A stretch of DNA of 51,673 nt from positions 1-51,673 of the forward strand of contig JAWXVD010000011.1 of NCBI GenBank assembly GCA_044425705.1, written 5' to 3'. Position numbers and translations under genes: made by a program. Each line of letters begins with the position of its first letter. Position 1 is the first letter of the stretch. Below the pieces are notes generated by a model that was not told the DNA's origin, searched no databases, and saw only the letters and a list, made by a program, of their open reading frames with translations. This DNA is from JAWXVD01 sp044425705. GTDB lineage: Bacteria; Bacillota; Clostridia; Lachnospirales; Lachnospiraceae. Positions 9,505 through 17,423 of this stretch are shown here, piece by piece.

Positions 9505-10431
9505 ATGCAAGATTATACATTTTTAGAAAATGATTTTGAATTTGTTGGTGATAAACACGATATTTATCATGAAAAGGCATTACCAGTTGCTTCAGCAATG
9601 AGTGATTTTTGGAGACGTTTAAAACAAAATAAAGGCGCATGTGCTGGTGGTATTGTGATTGTTCTCATTGTACTGATGTCAGTTTTCGCACCAATATTAT
9701 CAAGCTGGCAATTTGATTTTGTAGATACATCAATTAAGAGTTTGAAACCAAGTATGGAGCATTTATTTGGTACAGATGTATTAGGACGTGACCTATGGGT
9801 TCGTGTTTGGACTGGGACTAGAATATCCTTATTGGTAGCAGTTGCAGCGGTAGTAATTGATATTTGTTTTGGTATGATTTACGGTCTTATTAGTGGTTAT
9901 TTTGGAGGAAAAGTAGATACCATTATGCAACGTGCCCAAGAGATTGTAAGCTCGATTCCTTCATTGGTTATCTTAACATTATTATTGATTATTATGAAAG
10001 CGTCTTTGACAACGATTATCATCGCCTTAATGTTAACTGGATGGGTTGGCATGAGTCGTATCACGAGAGCGCAAGTATTAAAAATAAAAGAAGAAGAGTT
10101 TGTGTTAGCCTCTAAAACATTAGGAGCTAGTGGAATGTTTATTATATTTAAAAATATTCTACCTAATATTTTCAATCAATTAATTATCATGTCAATGTTT
10201 TCTATTCCAAGTGCGATCTTCTATGAAGCATTCTTAGCGTTTGTTGGGTTAGGTATTCCAGCACCTACAGCATCACTTGGATCGTTAATTAATGATGGAT
10301 TTGATTCTATTCTTATTTATCCATATATGGTCGTGATACCAGTAATAGTACTTGGTGTCTTAATGTTAAGTTTTAACTTACTAGCTGATGGATTAAGAGA
10401 TGCATTTGATCCAACAATGAAGGAGATGTAA
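9505..10431 (+). CDS. oppC: Oligopeptide ABC transporter permease, OppC type
   Basis: 308 residues with about six membrane segments. The N-terminal cytoplasmic tail and WRRLKQNKGACAGGIVIV are typical of OppC/DppC. GTDVLGRDLWVRVWTGTRIS and the coupling loop VLASKTLGASGMFIIFKNILP are diagnostic. An ATG at 9493 is also possible but has AAAGGG directly against it. I prefer 9505 because its distance to GAGAAAG (14 bases) is the same as in two other genes of this window. It pairs with OppB to form the peptide channel. The gap to oppB (82 bases) holds the structured element described separately. Confidence 0.9.
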   Translation: MQDYTFLENDFEFVGDKHDIYHEKALPVASAMSDFWRRLKQNKGACAGGIVIVLIVLMSVFAPILSSWQFDFVDTSIKSLKPSMEHLFGTDVLGRDLWVRVWTGTRISLLVAVAAVVIDICFGMIYGLISGYFGGKVDTIMQRAQEIVSSIPSLVILTLLLIIMKASLTTIIIALMLTGWVGMSRITRAQVLKIKEEEFVLASKTLGASGMFIIFKNILPNIFNQLIIMSMFSIPSAIFYEAFLAFVGLGIPAPTASLGSLINDGFDSILIYPYMVVIPVIVLGVLMLSFNLLADGLRDAFDPTMKEM

Positions 10432-10434
10432 TCA

Positions 10435-11514
10435 ATGGAAAAAGAAAGAATATTAAAAATCAGAGATTTAAACATTTCATTTAAAACAGATAGTGGAAAA
10501 ATCAGCGCCATTCGTGGTGTTAACTTAGATTTATTTAAAGGGGAAACCATTGCAATTGTAGGAGAATCAGGTTCTGGAAAATCAGTTACTACAAAAGCTG
10601 TCATGGGAATTCTAGCAGGTAATGGAACGATAGAATCAGGATCTATCGATTATTATTGGAATGATGAATATACAGGTGAGGCAAAAACTTGTGATATTAC
10701 AAAAATTTCAGAAGATATGCTACAAAAAGAAATTCGTGGACGTAAAATTGCTATGGTATTTCAAGATCCAATGACTTCCTTAAATCCAACTATGACCATT
10801 GGAAAACAAGTAATGGAAGCTATGATTTATCATTATGGAAATACGAAACAAGAGGCGTATGATAAAGCATTAGAATTATTGGAACTTGTAGGCATTACAG
10901 ATGCTCCAAAACGTATGAAAAATTATCCACACCAATTATCAGGTGGTATGAGACAACGTGTGGTAATTGCTATCGCTCTGTCTTGTGACCCATATGTGTT
11001 AATTTGTGATGAACCTACAACGGCTCTTGACGTAACCATTCAAGCAAAAATATTAGAGTTGATTCAAGAAATTCAAAGAAAAAAAGAATTATCAGTTATT
11101 TATATTACTCATGATTTAGGTGTTGTTGCTAAAGTAGCAGATTATGTGAATGTTATGTATGCTGGTAAAATTGTAGAAACAGGAACAGTAGATGAAATCT
11201 ATTATGACCCACGTCATCCTTATACATGGGGGCTATTATCCGCAATGCCAGATTTAGATACAGACAATGAAAAATTATATGCAATTCCAGGAACACCTCC
11301 AAACTTGGCAGAACGTGTAGAGGGAGATGCTTTTGCACCTAGAAATGAATTTGCATTAAATATTGATTATCGTTTGGAACCACCTATGTTTGATGTACCA
11401 GATTCTGACACACACAAAGTAGCAAGTTGGTTGATGCATCCAAATGCCCCAAAAGTAGAAATGCCAGAGTCTTTAAAATTGCGTATAGAATCTATGAAAA
11501 AGGAAAGGGTATAG
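10435..11514 (+). CDS. oppD: Oligopeptide ABC transporter ATP-binding protein, OppD type
   Basis: 359 residues. Walker A is GESGSGKS, the Q-loop is in VFQDPMTSLNP, the signature is LSGGMRQR and Walker B is LICDEPTTALD. A C-terminal oligopeptide-transporter extension follows (YDPRHPYTWGLLSAMPDLD). This extension in related proteins can carry a cysteine-ligated iron-sulfur cluster, but the cysteines are not apparent here. AAGGAG near the end of oppC serves as ribosome site and only three bases separate the two genes. Together with OppF it powers peptide uptake. Confidence 0.93.
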   Translation: MEKERILKIRDLNISFKTDSGKISAIRGVNLDLFKGETIAIVGESGSGKSVTTKAVMGILAGNGTIESGSIDYYWNDEYTGEAKTCDITKISEDMLQKEIRGRKIAMVFQDPMTSLNPTMTIGKQVMEAMIYHYGNTKQEAYDKALELLELVGITDAPKRMKNYPHQLSGGMRQRVVIAIALSCDPYVLICDEPTTALDVTIQAKILELIQEIQRKKELSVIYITHDLGVVAKVADYVNVMYAGKIVETGTVDEIYYDPRHPYTWGLLSAMPDLDTDNEKLYAIPGTPPNLAERVEGDAFAPRNEFALNIDYRLEPPMFDVPDSDTHKVASWLMHPNAPKVEMPESLKLRIESMKKERV

Positions 11515-11522
11515 GTACAGAT

Positions 11523-12455
11523 ATGAGTCAAAAACCAATCCTAGAAGTGCAGAATTTAAAACAACATTTTAGAGTAAATCGTAAATTTACAGTAAAAGCA
11601 GTAGATGGAATTTCATTTAATATTATGCCAGGAGAAACTTATGGTTTAGTAGGTGAATCTGGTTCGGGAAAATCTACAACAGGACGTAGCATTATTAGAT
11701 TATATAAACCTACTGATGGAGAAGTGATTTTTAACGGAGAAAATATTTCTGGCAAGCTAAGTGCTAAAGAATTAAAATTGCTTCGTACTAAAATGCAGAT
11801 GATATTTCAAGATCCTATGGCATGCTTAAATCCTCGTAAAAGAGTATTAGATATTATTGCAGAAGGATTAGATATTCATAACATTTGTGCTACAGTAGAA
11901 GAAAGAAATCAAAAAGTATATGATATTTTAGAATTAGTAGGATTATCAAAGGAACATGCAACACGTTTTCCACATCAATTTTCAGGTGGACAAAGACAAC
12001 GTATTGGGATTGCCCGTGCTTTAATTATGGATCCAGATTTAATCATAGCAGATGAAGCTATTTCTGCACTTGATGTATCTATTCAAGCACAGGTTGTTAA
12101 CTTAATGAAAAAAATTCAAGAAGAAACCAATACAGCATTTTTGTTTATTGCCCATGATTTATCTATGGTAAAATATATTTCAGACCGTATTGGCGTACTA
12201 CACTTAGGACATTTAGTGGAGAGTGGAACAACAGAAGAAATTTTTACAAATCCTATTCATCCGTATACGAAATCATTATTGAGTGCCATACCAACACCGA
12301 ATCCAAGGGTGGAGAAAGAAAGAAAATCAATCGCTTTTGATTATGACACCAGTGGTATTGATTATAATGTTGGAGAGAGACATTTGATTGATGGTACCCA
12401 TTATGTTTTAGGAACAGATGCAGAAGTTGAAAAATGGAAAAGCGAAACTCTTTAG
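11523..12455 (+). CDS. oppF: Oligopeptide ABC transporter ATP-binding protein, OppF type
   Basis: 310 residues from the ATG at 11523, eight bases after the oppD stop; the in-frame ATG at 11427 lies within oppD and is unlikely. Walker A is GESGSGKST, the Q-loop IFQDPMACLNPRKRV, the signature FSGGQRQR and Walker B LIIADEAISALD. The C-terminal block NPIHPYTKSLLSAIP is typical of OppF/DppF. It forms a heterodimer with OppD. Last gene of the operon, closed by a terminator about 70 bases downstream. Confidence 0.93.
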   Translation: MSQKPILEVQNLKQHFRVNRKFTVKAVDGISFNIMPGETYGLVGESGSGKSTTGRSIIRLYKPTDGEVIFNGENISGKLSAKELKLLRTKMQMIFQDPMACLNPRKRVLDIIAEGLDIHNICATVEERNQKVYDILELVGLSKEHATRFPHQFSGGQRQRIGIARALIMDPDLIIADEAISALDVSIQAQVVNLMKKIQEETNTAFLFIAHDLSMVKYISDRIGVLHLGHLVESGTTEEIFTNPIHPYTKSLLSAIPTPNPRVEKERKSIAFDYDTSGIDYNVGERHLIDGTHYVLGTDAEVEKWKSETL

Positions 12456-12527
12456 AGTTAAAGGTATGGAAATTTTAAAGAAAATTTAAGGTAATAAGGT
12501 TACTATATAGAATCAGATATTATAAAA

Positions 12528-12569
12528 CAGGAATTGAGTCTCAAAGGAGGTTTGATTCCTGCTTTTTTT
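12528..12569 (+). terminator. Rho-independent terminator of the opp operon
   Basis: CAGGAAT and ATTCCTG form a 7-bp stem with a 21-base loop that has further pairing potential, followed by CTTTTTTT. It ends the oppABCDF transcript. Confidence 0.85.
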
Positions 12570-12625
12570 ACTCTAGGATTTCACTCGATAATAAAGACTA
12601 ACAGCTAGAAAGAACTTATGGGATA

Positions 12626-12634
12626 TGCTATAAT
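12626..12634 (+). promoter_or_regulatory. Extended -10 promoter candidate for the MATE gene
   Basis: TGCTATAAT is a consensus extended -10 box about 100 bases before the MATE start. The -35 region is poor. It lies directly downstream of the opp terminator, so a new transcript is expected here. Confidence 0.45.
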
Positions 12635-12731
12635 AAATCGTCATAGAAACATAGAAAATATGGGATAGAGAAGTACGTATTTAATATGGTGTATACTATG
12701 AAAATACATTATGAGGAAGGCAGAGACTTAC

Positions 12732-14078
12732 ATGAACAAAAATCTCAACTTATCAGAAGGAAAGGTATTCAATGTATTATTAAAATTTACGTTTCCCATT
12801 CTTATTTCACAAATTTTACAGGTTACATATGGAACGGTAGATTTATTAATCGTAGGCCAATATGCAGGCGTTGGAGATGTATCTGGTGTTACAATCGGCA
12901 GTCAAATCATGCAAGCTATCACTTCTTTTTGTACTGGTATTTCCATGGGTACGACGATTTTGTTAGGTCGTTACATCGGTGCAAAAAAAGAAGATAAAAC
13001 AACAGCTACAGTGGGTGTCAGTATTGCTCTTTTTGCTGTACTCACAGCAGTTATTACAAGTGTTCTCTTATTGGGGAACGGTTTTATTGCCCAGACGATG
13101 AATACCCCAGCAGAATCTTTTGCACAAACAAAATCCTATTTATTCGTTTGTGGAATGGGTGCAGTATTTATCGTATTTTATAATCTCATAGGAAGTATAT
13201 TTAGAGGCATTGGAGATTCCAATACACCACTTATTGCAGTGCTTATTGCATGTATTGTGAATATTATATTAGATTTGGTTTTGGTGGGAATTTTTGAAAT
13301 GGGAGCCACAGGAGCAGCAATTGCAACGGTAATGGCACAGGGAATCAGCGTAGCCATTTCTTTCTGGTTGATTAAGAAGAAAACATTGCCATTTACATTG
13401 ACTTGGAAGGCGGTAGGATTTGACAAAGAATATGTAATCAAGATATTACAATTAGGTACACCTATTGCTCTACAAGGTGTTTTAGTTAGCGTTTCATTTT
13501 TAGCCATTACATCTATTGTCAATGGATTCGGTGTAGCTTCTTCAGCAGCATTGGGTATTGTAGAAAAAATCACTGGAATTATTATGTTGATTCCAATTTC
13601 ATTTATGCAGTCATTGGCAGCATTTACAGCCCAAAATTATGGTGCAGGTAAGTTGTATAGAGCGAAAAAGGGCTTAAAATATGGCATGTCACTATCCTTA
13701 ATGTTTGGTGTTGTGATGTCTTATCTGGCAATTTTTCATGGTAGTATTTTTACAAGATTATTTACCAGTGATATAGAAATTACAGGTTATGCATTATTAT
13801 ATATGAAAGCCTATGCAATCGATGTTGTATTAGTAGCGATTCTCTTTTCCATGACTGGATATTTTAATGGATATGGTAAAACGAATTTTGTTATGATACA
13901 GGCGGTGACAGGAGCATTTTGTATCAGAATACCATTGGCCTATATGCTGAGTAATTTAGCAAATACATCATTGTTTATCATTGGTTTAGCAACACCATCA
14001 GCCACAGTGATACAAATTATTGCTTGTTTTATTTACTATAGACACCTTGTCAAACATCCTGTAGTGGTAAATATATAG
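12732..14078 (+). CDS. MATE-family efflux transporter
   Basis: 448 residues, the usual MATE length, with twelve predicted membrane helices in two homologous halves. The opening (LSEGKVFNVLLKFTFPILISQILQ) and VDLLIVGQYAGVGDVSGVTIGSQI are typical of the DinF/NorM-like multidrug and toxic compound exporters, which use Na+ or H+ gradients. I choose ATG 12732 because GAGGAAGG lies upstream; the earlier ATG at 12711 overlaps that site. It stands alone between a terminator and a ROK kinase gene 53 bases downstream. The substrate cannot be told from sequence. Confidence 0.9.
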   Translation: MNKNLNLSEGKVFNVLLKFTFPILISQILQVTYGTVDLLIVGQYAGVGDVSGVTIGSQIMQAITSFCTGISMGTTILLGRYIGAKKEDKTTATVGVSIALFAVLTAVITSVLLLGNGFIAQTMNTPAESFAQTKSYLFVCGMGAVFIVFYNLIGSIFRGIGDSNTPLIAVLIACIVNIILDLVLVGIFEMGATGAAIATVMAQGISVAISFWLIKKKTLPFTLTWKAVGFDKEYVIKILQLGTPIALQGVLVSVSFLAITSIVNGFGVASSAALGIVEKITGIIMLIPISFMQSLAAFTAQNYGAGKLYRAKKGLKYGMSLSLMFGVVMSYLAIFHGSIFTRLFTSDIEITGYALLYMKAYAIDVVLVAILFSMTGYFNGYGKTNFVMIQAVTGAFCIRIPLAYMLSNLANTSLFIIGLATPSATVIQIIACFIYYRHLVKHPVVVNI

Positions 14079-14131
14079 TTGCATTTTATGGTGTGGACAT
14101 AAAACCTAGTAACATAATATGAGGAGATTTC

Positions 14132-15016
14132 ATGAAAACAGAACAAATATTGGCAATTGATATCGGTGGTACTTCCGTAAAATATGCTTACATATCATCA
14201 TCAGGTAAAATAGAAAACAAGTCTAGTTTCTTAACGAAGGAAATGAATACCATAGAAGAGTTTCTAGTACCCTTAAAGGAAATCCTAGAGAAAGCTATCA
14301 ATTCGCAGATTTATAAAGTAGGCATTTCTTCCTTGGGGATATTTGATCAATCGGGCATGTGTTTGGGGGGAGTAGAAAATCTTCCTTTTTTAGAAGGAAA
14401 TAACTTGAAAGAATTGGTATCTTCATGTGATAATAGGATAGAGTGTAATATTCTCAATGATGGATCGGCGGCAGCTTTAGGAGAATATTGGTTAGGGGAA
14501 GGCGTAGGATGTAGCAATTTTCTCTGTATTACATTAGGCACAGGAATCGGTGGTGCCATTGTAATTGATGGAAAACCTGTATTAGGTAGTCATTTTCAAA
14601 GTGGAGAAATCGGGTACAGTGATTACCAATCAGAGGAGGACTACCTGGAAGTAAAGTGTTCTACAATAGGCATTTTACGAGAAGCAGCAAAAAGAATGCA
14701 GGTAGAAGAAATAAGAGGGCACACTTTTATAGAATATGTGAAGCAGGAAGAGCCGATCTGTACTGCATTATTCCAACATTGGATGAAAATGTTAGGAAGG
14801 ATGATTGCCAACAGTATGTTATTGCTAGATCCAGAAATTATTATTATTGGTGGAGGGATTTCTGCACAAAAAGAGTGGTTTTGTGACAGATTGTATCAGC
14901 AAGTGCAACTGTATTTGCCACCATCCTTTTCAGGGAAGGTACCCATCAAAGCAGCAAAACATGGCAATGATGCAGGCTTGTTAGGAGCAGCCCAAATATG
15001 TTATTATAGTGAATGA
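14132..15016 (+). CDS. ROK-family sugar kinase
   Basis: 294 residues. The phosphate-binding motif is AIDIGGTSVKYAY and the catalytic aspartate is Asp110 in NDGSAAALGEYWLG. LCITLGTGIGGAIVIDG and IIIGGGIS complete the ASKHA fold. There is no N-terminal HTH, so it is a kinase rather than a repressor. The zinc-binding CxCGxxGC motif of classic ROK glucokinases is absent; the region reads GEIGYSDYQSEEDY instead, as in other ROK kinases without the zinc site. AGGAG precedes the start. Its neighbours are a GPH symporter and a PIG-L deacetylase, which suggests phosphorylation of an imported hexose or amino sugar. Confidence 0.85.
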   Translation: MKTEQILAIDIGGTSVKYAYISSSGKIENKSSFLTKEMNTIEEFLVPLKEILEKAINSQIYKVGISSLGIFDQSGMCLGGVENLPFLEGNNLKELVSSCDNRIECNILNDGSAAALGEYWLGEGVGCSNFLCITLGTGIGGAIVIDGKPVLGSHFQSGEIGYSDYQSEEDYLEVKCSTIGILREAAKRMQVEEIRGHTFIEYVKQEEPICTALFQHWMKMLGRMIANSMLLLDPEIIIIGGGISAQKEWFCDRLYQQVQLYLPPSFSGKVPIKAAKHGNDAGLLGAAQICYYSE

Positions 15017-15114
15017 TTAGAAGATGTAATAAAGATAGAAATACATAAATAGACGCAACATGATGATACCGAAAAGGTAGAAAGATAAGGATGAAAGAGA
15101 AGAGGGATTAGGGG

Positions 15115-16449
15115 ATGAAAAATCAAGTAGCAAAATCAGAGAGAATTGCCTATTCAGGTGGATTATTAGGACAGAACATGATTTATAATTTTATGTCCAT
15201 GTATATTATGTTTTTCTTTACCGATTTATTGTCCATTCCAACGAAAGCGGCAACGACAATCGTAATTGTTGCAAGTTTATGGGATGCCATTAACGACCCG
15301 ATGATGGGTATGGTTGCAGACCGAACAAGAACAAAATGGGGAAAATTCAGACCATATATGCTGATAGGTCCAGCAGTCATTGCATGTACTACAGTATTTT
15401 GTTTTGTGCAATTTCAAGTTTCACCAGTAGTAACAATCGGATTGGCTGCAGTAAGTTATATTTTATGGGGCATGTCATATACAGTTTGCGATATTCCTAT
15501 TTGGGCCATTACCTCAACCGTTTCTCATAATCCAGATGAAAGAAACATCATGGTTACTTTGGGACGTATTGGAGGAACTATAGGAACAGTTTTGGTAACA
15601 GTAGGAAGTATTCAAGTATTGAATTTATTTGGTGGAGAACGTAATGCGAGTGCTTATACGATAGCAGCACTTTTGATTGCAGGTACAGGAGCAATCCTTA
15701 TGATTATTGCTGGAATCAAAACAAAAGAAAGAATTCAACCAGATAAAGAAGTGATTTCTGTAAAACAAAATTTGAAAACCATTACAGTCAATAAACCATT
15801 GATGGCATTGATGATAGCCTTGTTAATCACAAACTTGGTGAATGGCGTTAGACAATGTGTACAGTTATACTTTGTGGTGTATGTATGGGGAGATGCTAAT
15901 TATGTGACATCAGTTGGATTAAGCCTTGTAATCGGTATGACAGGTGGTATGATTATTGCACCCATGCTTGTAAAAAAATATGCTAAGAAAACATTATTTT
16001 ATATCTTTTCAGTTGTAGGAGCGATTACTAGTATCATTCCATACTTCGGTGGAAGAGATGATGTTATGTTAGGACTTATTTTCTTGGGATTTAGTTTTGC
16101 TTGTACTGGAGTGATTACGATTATATGTTCTACTATGTTATTGGATGCAGTAGAATATTCGGAATGGAAATTAGGATACAGAGGAGAAGGTATTATCTTT
16201 TCTATCAATACATTTTTAACAAAATTAAGTGCCACAGGAGCAAAATTAATTCTCGGATTGGGCTTGATCATGATGAACTATGTGGAAAATCAAGAAGTTA
16301 CAGCAAGTGTGCAAACAGGTTTCAGCTCTATGATGTACGTGATACCAGCTATCAGCTTTTTAGTTGCCATGATACCTATGACATTCTATAAATTATCAGA
16401 AGAACAGAGAAAAACAATTCACCAAGAGTTAGAAGCAAAACGTGTGTAA
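15115..16449 (+). CDS. GPH-family sugar:cation symporter
   Basis: 444 residues with twelve membrane segments. The signature loop is DAINDPMMGMVADRTRTKWG then KFRPYMLIG, and the C-terminal half has LLDAVEYSEWKLGYRGEG. It is a paralogue of the symporter at 2322 but clearly diverged, so it probably carries another sugar. It lies 98 bases after the ROK kinase; the gap shows no terminator or gene, so co-transcription is likely. The start ATG has GAGGGATTAGGGG just upstream. Confidence 0.9.
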   Translation: MKNQVAKSERIAYSGGLLGQNMIYNFMSMYIMFFFTDLLSIPTKAATTIVIVASLWDAINDPMMGMVADRTRTKWGKFRPYMLIGPAVIACTTVFCFVQFQVSPVVTIGLAAVSYILWGMSYTVCDIPIWAITSTVSHNPDERNIMVTLGRIGGTIGTVLVTVGSIQVLNLFGGERNASAYTIAALLIAGTGAILMIIAGIKTKERIQPDKEVISVKQNLKTITVNKPLMALMIALLITNLVNGVRQCVQLYFVVYVWGDANYVTSVGLSLVIGMTGGMIIAPMLVKKYAKKTLFYIFSVVGAITSIIPYFGGRDDVMLGLIFLGFSFACTGVITIICSTMLLDAVEYSEWKLGYRGEGIIFSINTFLTKLSATGAKLILGLGLIMMNYVENQEVTASVQTGFSSMMYVIPAISFLVAMIPMTFYKLSEEQRKTIHQELEAKRV

Positions 16450-16453
16450 TGGG

Positions 16454-16591
16454 ATGATATCCGATATAGGTTCCATACGAGTACGCTTTCGCTGCAAGGA
16501 GCTGATAGTGGTACATAAGGTGCTAGAGGACAGCACCTAAGTACCAATCGCTCCTTAAGCACTCTTAATGAAATCCTATATCGGATATCAT
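16454..16591. repeat. 138-base nested inverted repeat (long hairpin element)
   Basis: A perfect 17-bp terminal inverted repeat (ATGATATCCGATATAGG at 16454-16470, its complement at 16575-16591) encloses further nested pairs. These are CAT/ATG, GAGT/ACTC, AAGGAGC/GCTCCTT, GGTAC/GTACC and AGGTGCT/AGCACCT, around a 7-base loop at the centre. The whole sequence folds into one long interrupted hairpin. It is less A+T-rich than its surroundings, has no ORF and no T-run. It fills most of the gap between the symporter and the deacetylase. Confidence 0.75.
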
Positions 16592-16647
16592 AAGCAGTAC
16601 ACAGATGTTTAAGGAAAATAAAGTTGAGAAAGGGACGGGTATGTAAT

Positions 16648-17403
16648 ATGAATGCAGAACAAATACAAGGTTTATTTGCACCACCAGATATTATGAAAGG
16701 GAAGAAGGCATTGTGTGTGCAGCCGCATCCAGATGATAATGAAGTGGGAATGGGCGGCATTGTTAAGGTGTTGACTGAGGCTGGATGTGAAGTAGATTAT
16801 TTGACAGTGACAGATGGAGGCTTAGGGGCTTTATCTCCAGCATTAACAGGAGAGGCTTTGGTTGCAGTGCGTAAGATGGAGATTGAAGCAGCAGGAGAAA
16901 TACTGGGTGTTAATGGATATCATAATTTGGGATTAGAAGACGGCACATTAAATGATATCCCTAAATTAGCAGGACAAATTGCAGAGGTTATCAGAGAAGG
17001 GCAATACGATATGGTGTTTTGTCCAGATCCATGGTTGTCTTACGAAGCCCATTGGGATCATGTGGTAACGGGACGAGCTGTAGCACAGGCGTTTATTTCT
17101 TGTTCTTTGATGGAATATCCCAAAGGCACCAAGACAAGCCCATGTGCACCATTTGCAATTGGATTTTATTTTACTAGTAAACCTAATACGGTAATTGATA
17201 TTACGGATTGTTTTAATTTAAAAATGCAAGCAATGGCGGCACATCAAAGTCAAATGCCAGAACAATTGTTAGAATTATATGGAACTTATTTTACCATGCG
17301 TGGTATGAAATTAGCAGAAGATAGAGAGTTTCAATTAGGCGAAGGCTTACGCGTTATGAGTCCATTACATATGCATTGCTTTGCAGAAGGGGAAAGTATT
17401 TAG
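16648..17403 (+). CDS. PIG-L/LmbE-family N-acetylglucosaminyl deacetylase
   Basis: 251 residues from ATG 16648. The zinc and catalytic motif QPHPDDNEVGMGG (His27, Asp29, Asp30) and the second zinc ligand in HWDH (His135/His138) are intact. PIG-L enzymes remove acetyl groups from N-acetylglucosamine-containing molecules, such as GlcNAc conjugates or chitobiose. There is no signal peptide, so it acts in the cytoplasm. It follows the ROK kinase and GPH symporter, and the next gene (the kinase of a two-component system) starts 20 bases after its stop. A place in amino-sugar catabolism is an inference; a GlcNAc-malate deacetylase role is an alternative. Confidence 0.82.
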   Translation: MNAEQIQGLFAPPDIMKGKKALCVQPHPDDNEVGMGGIVKVLTEAGCEVDYLTVTDGGLGALSPALTGEALVAVRKMEIEAAGEILGVNGYHNLGLEDGTLNDIPKLAGQIAEVIREGQYDMVFCPDPWLSYEAHWDHVVTGRAVAQAFISCSLMEYPKGTKTSPCAPFAIGFYFTSKPNTVIDITDCFNLKMQAMAAHQSQMPEQLLELYGTYFTMRGMKLAEDREFQLGEGLRVMSPLHMHCFAEGESI

Positions 17404-17423
17404 GGTTGTTAGAAGGAGAAGGA

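Noticed and set aside
16454..16591. Transposon-derived MITE
   Set aside because: The terminal inverted repeat fits, but no target-site duplication or related transposase is visible in the window, so mobility is not claimed.
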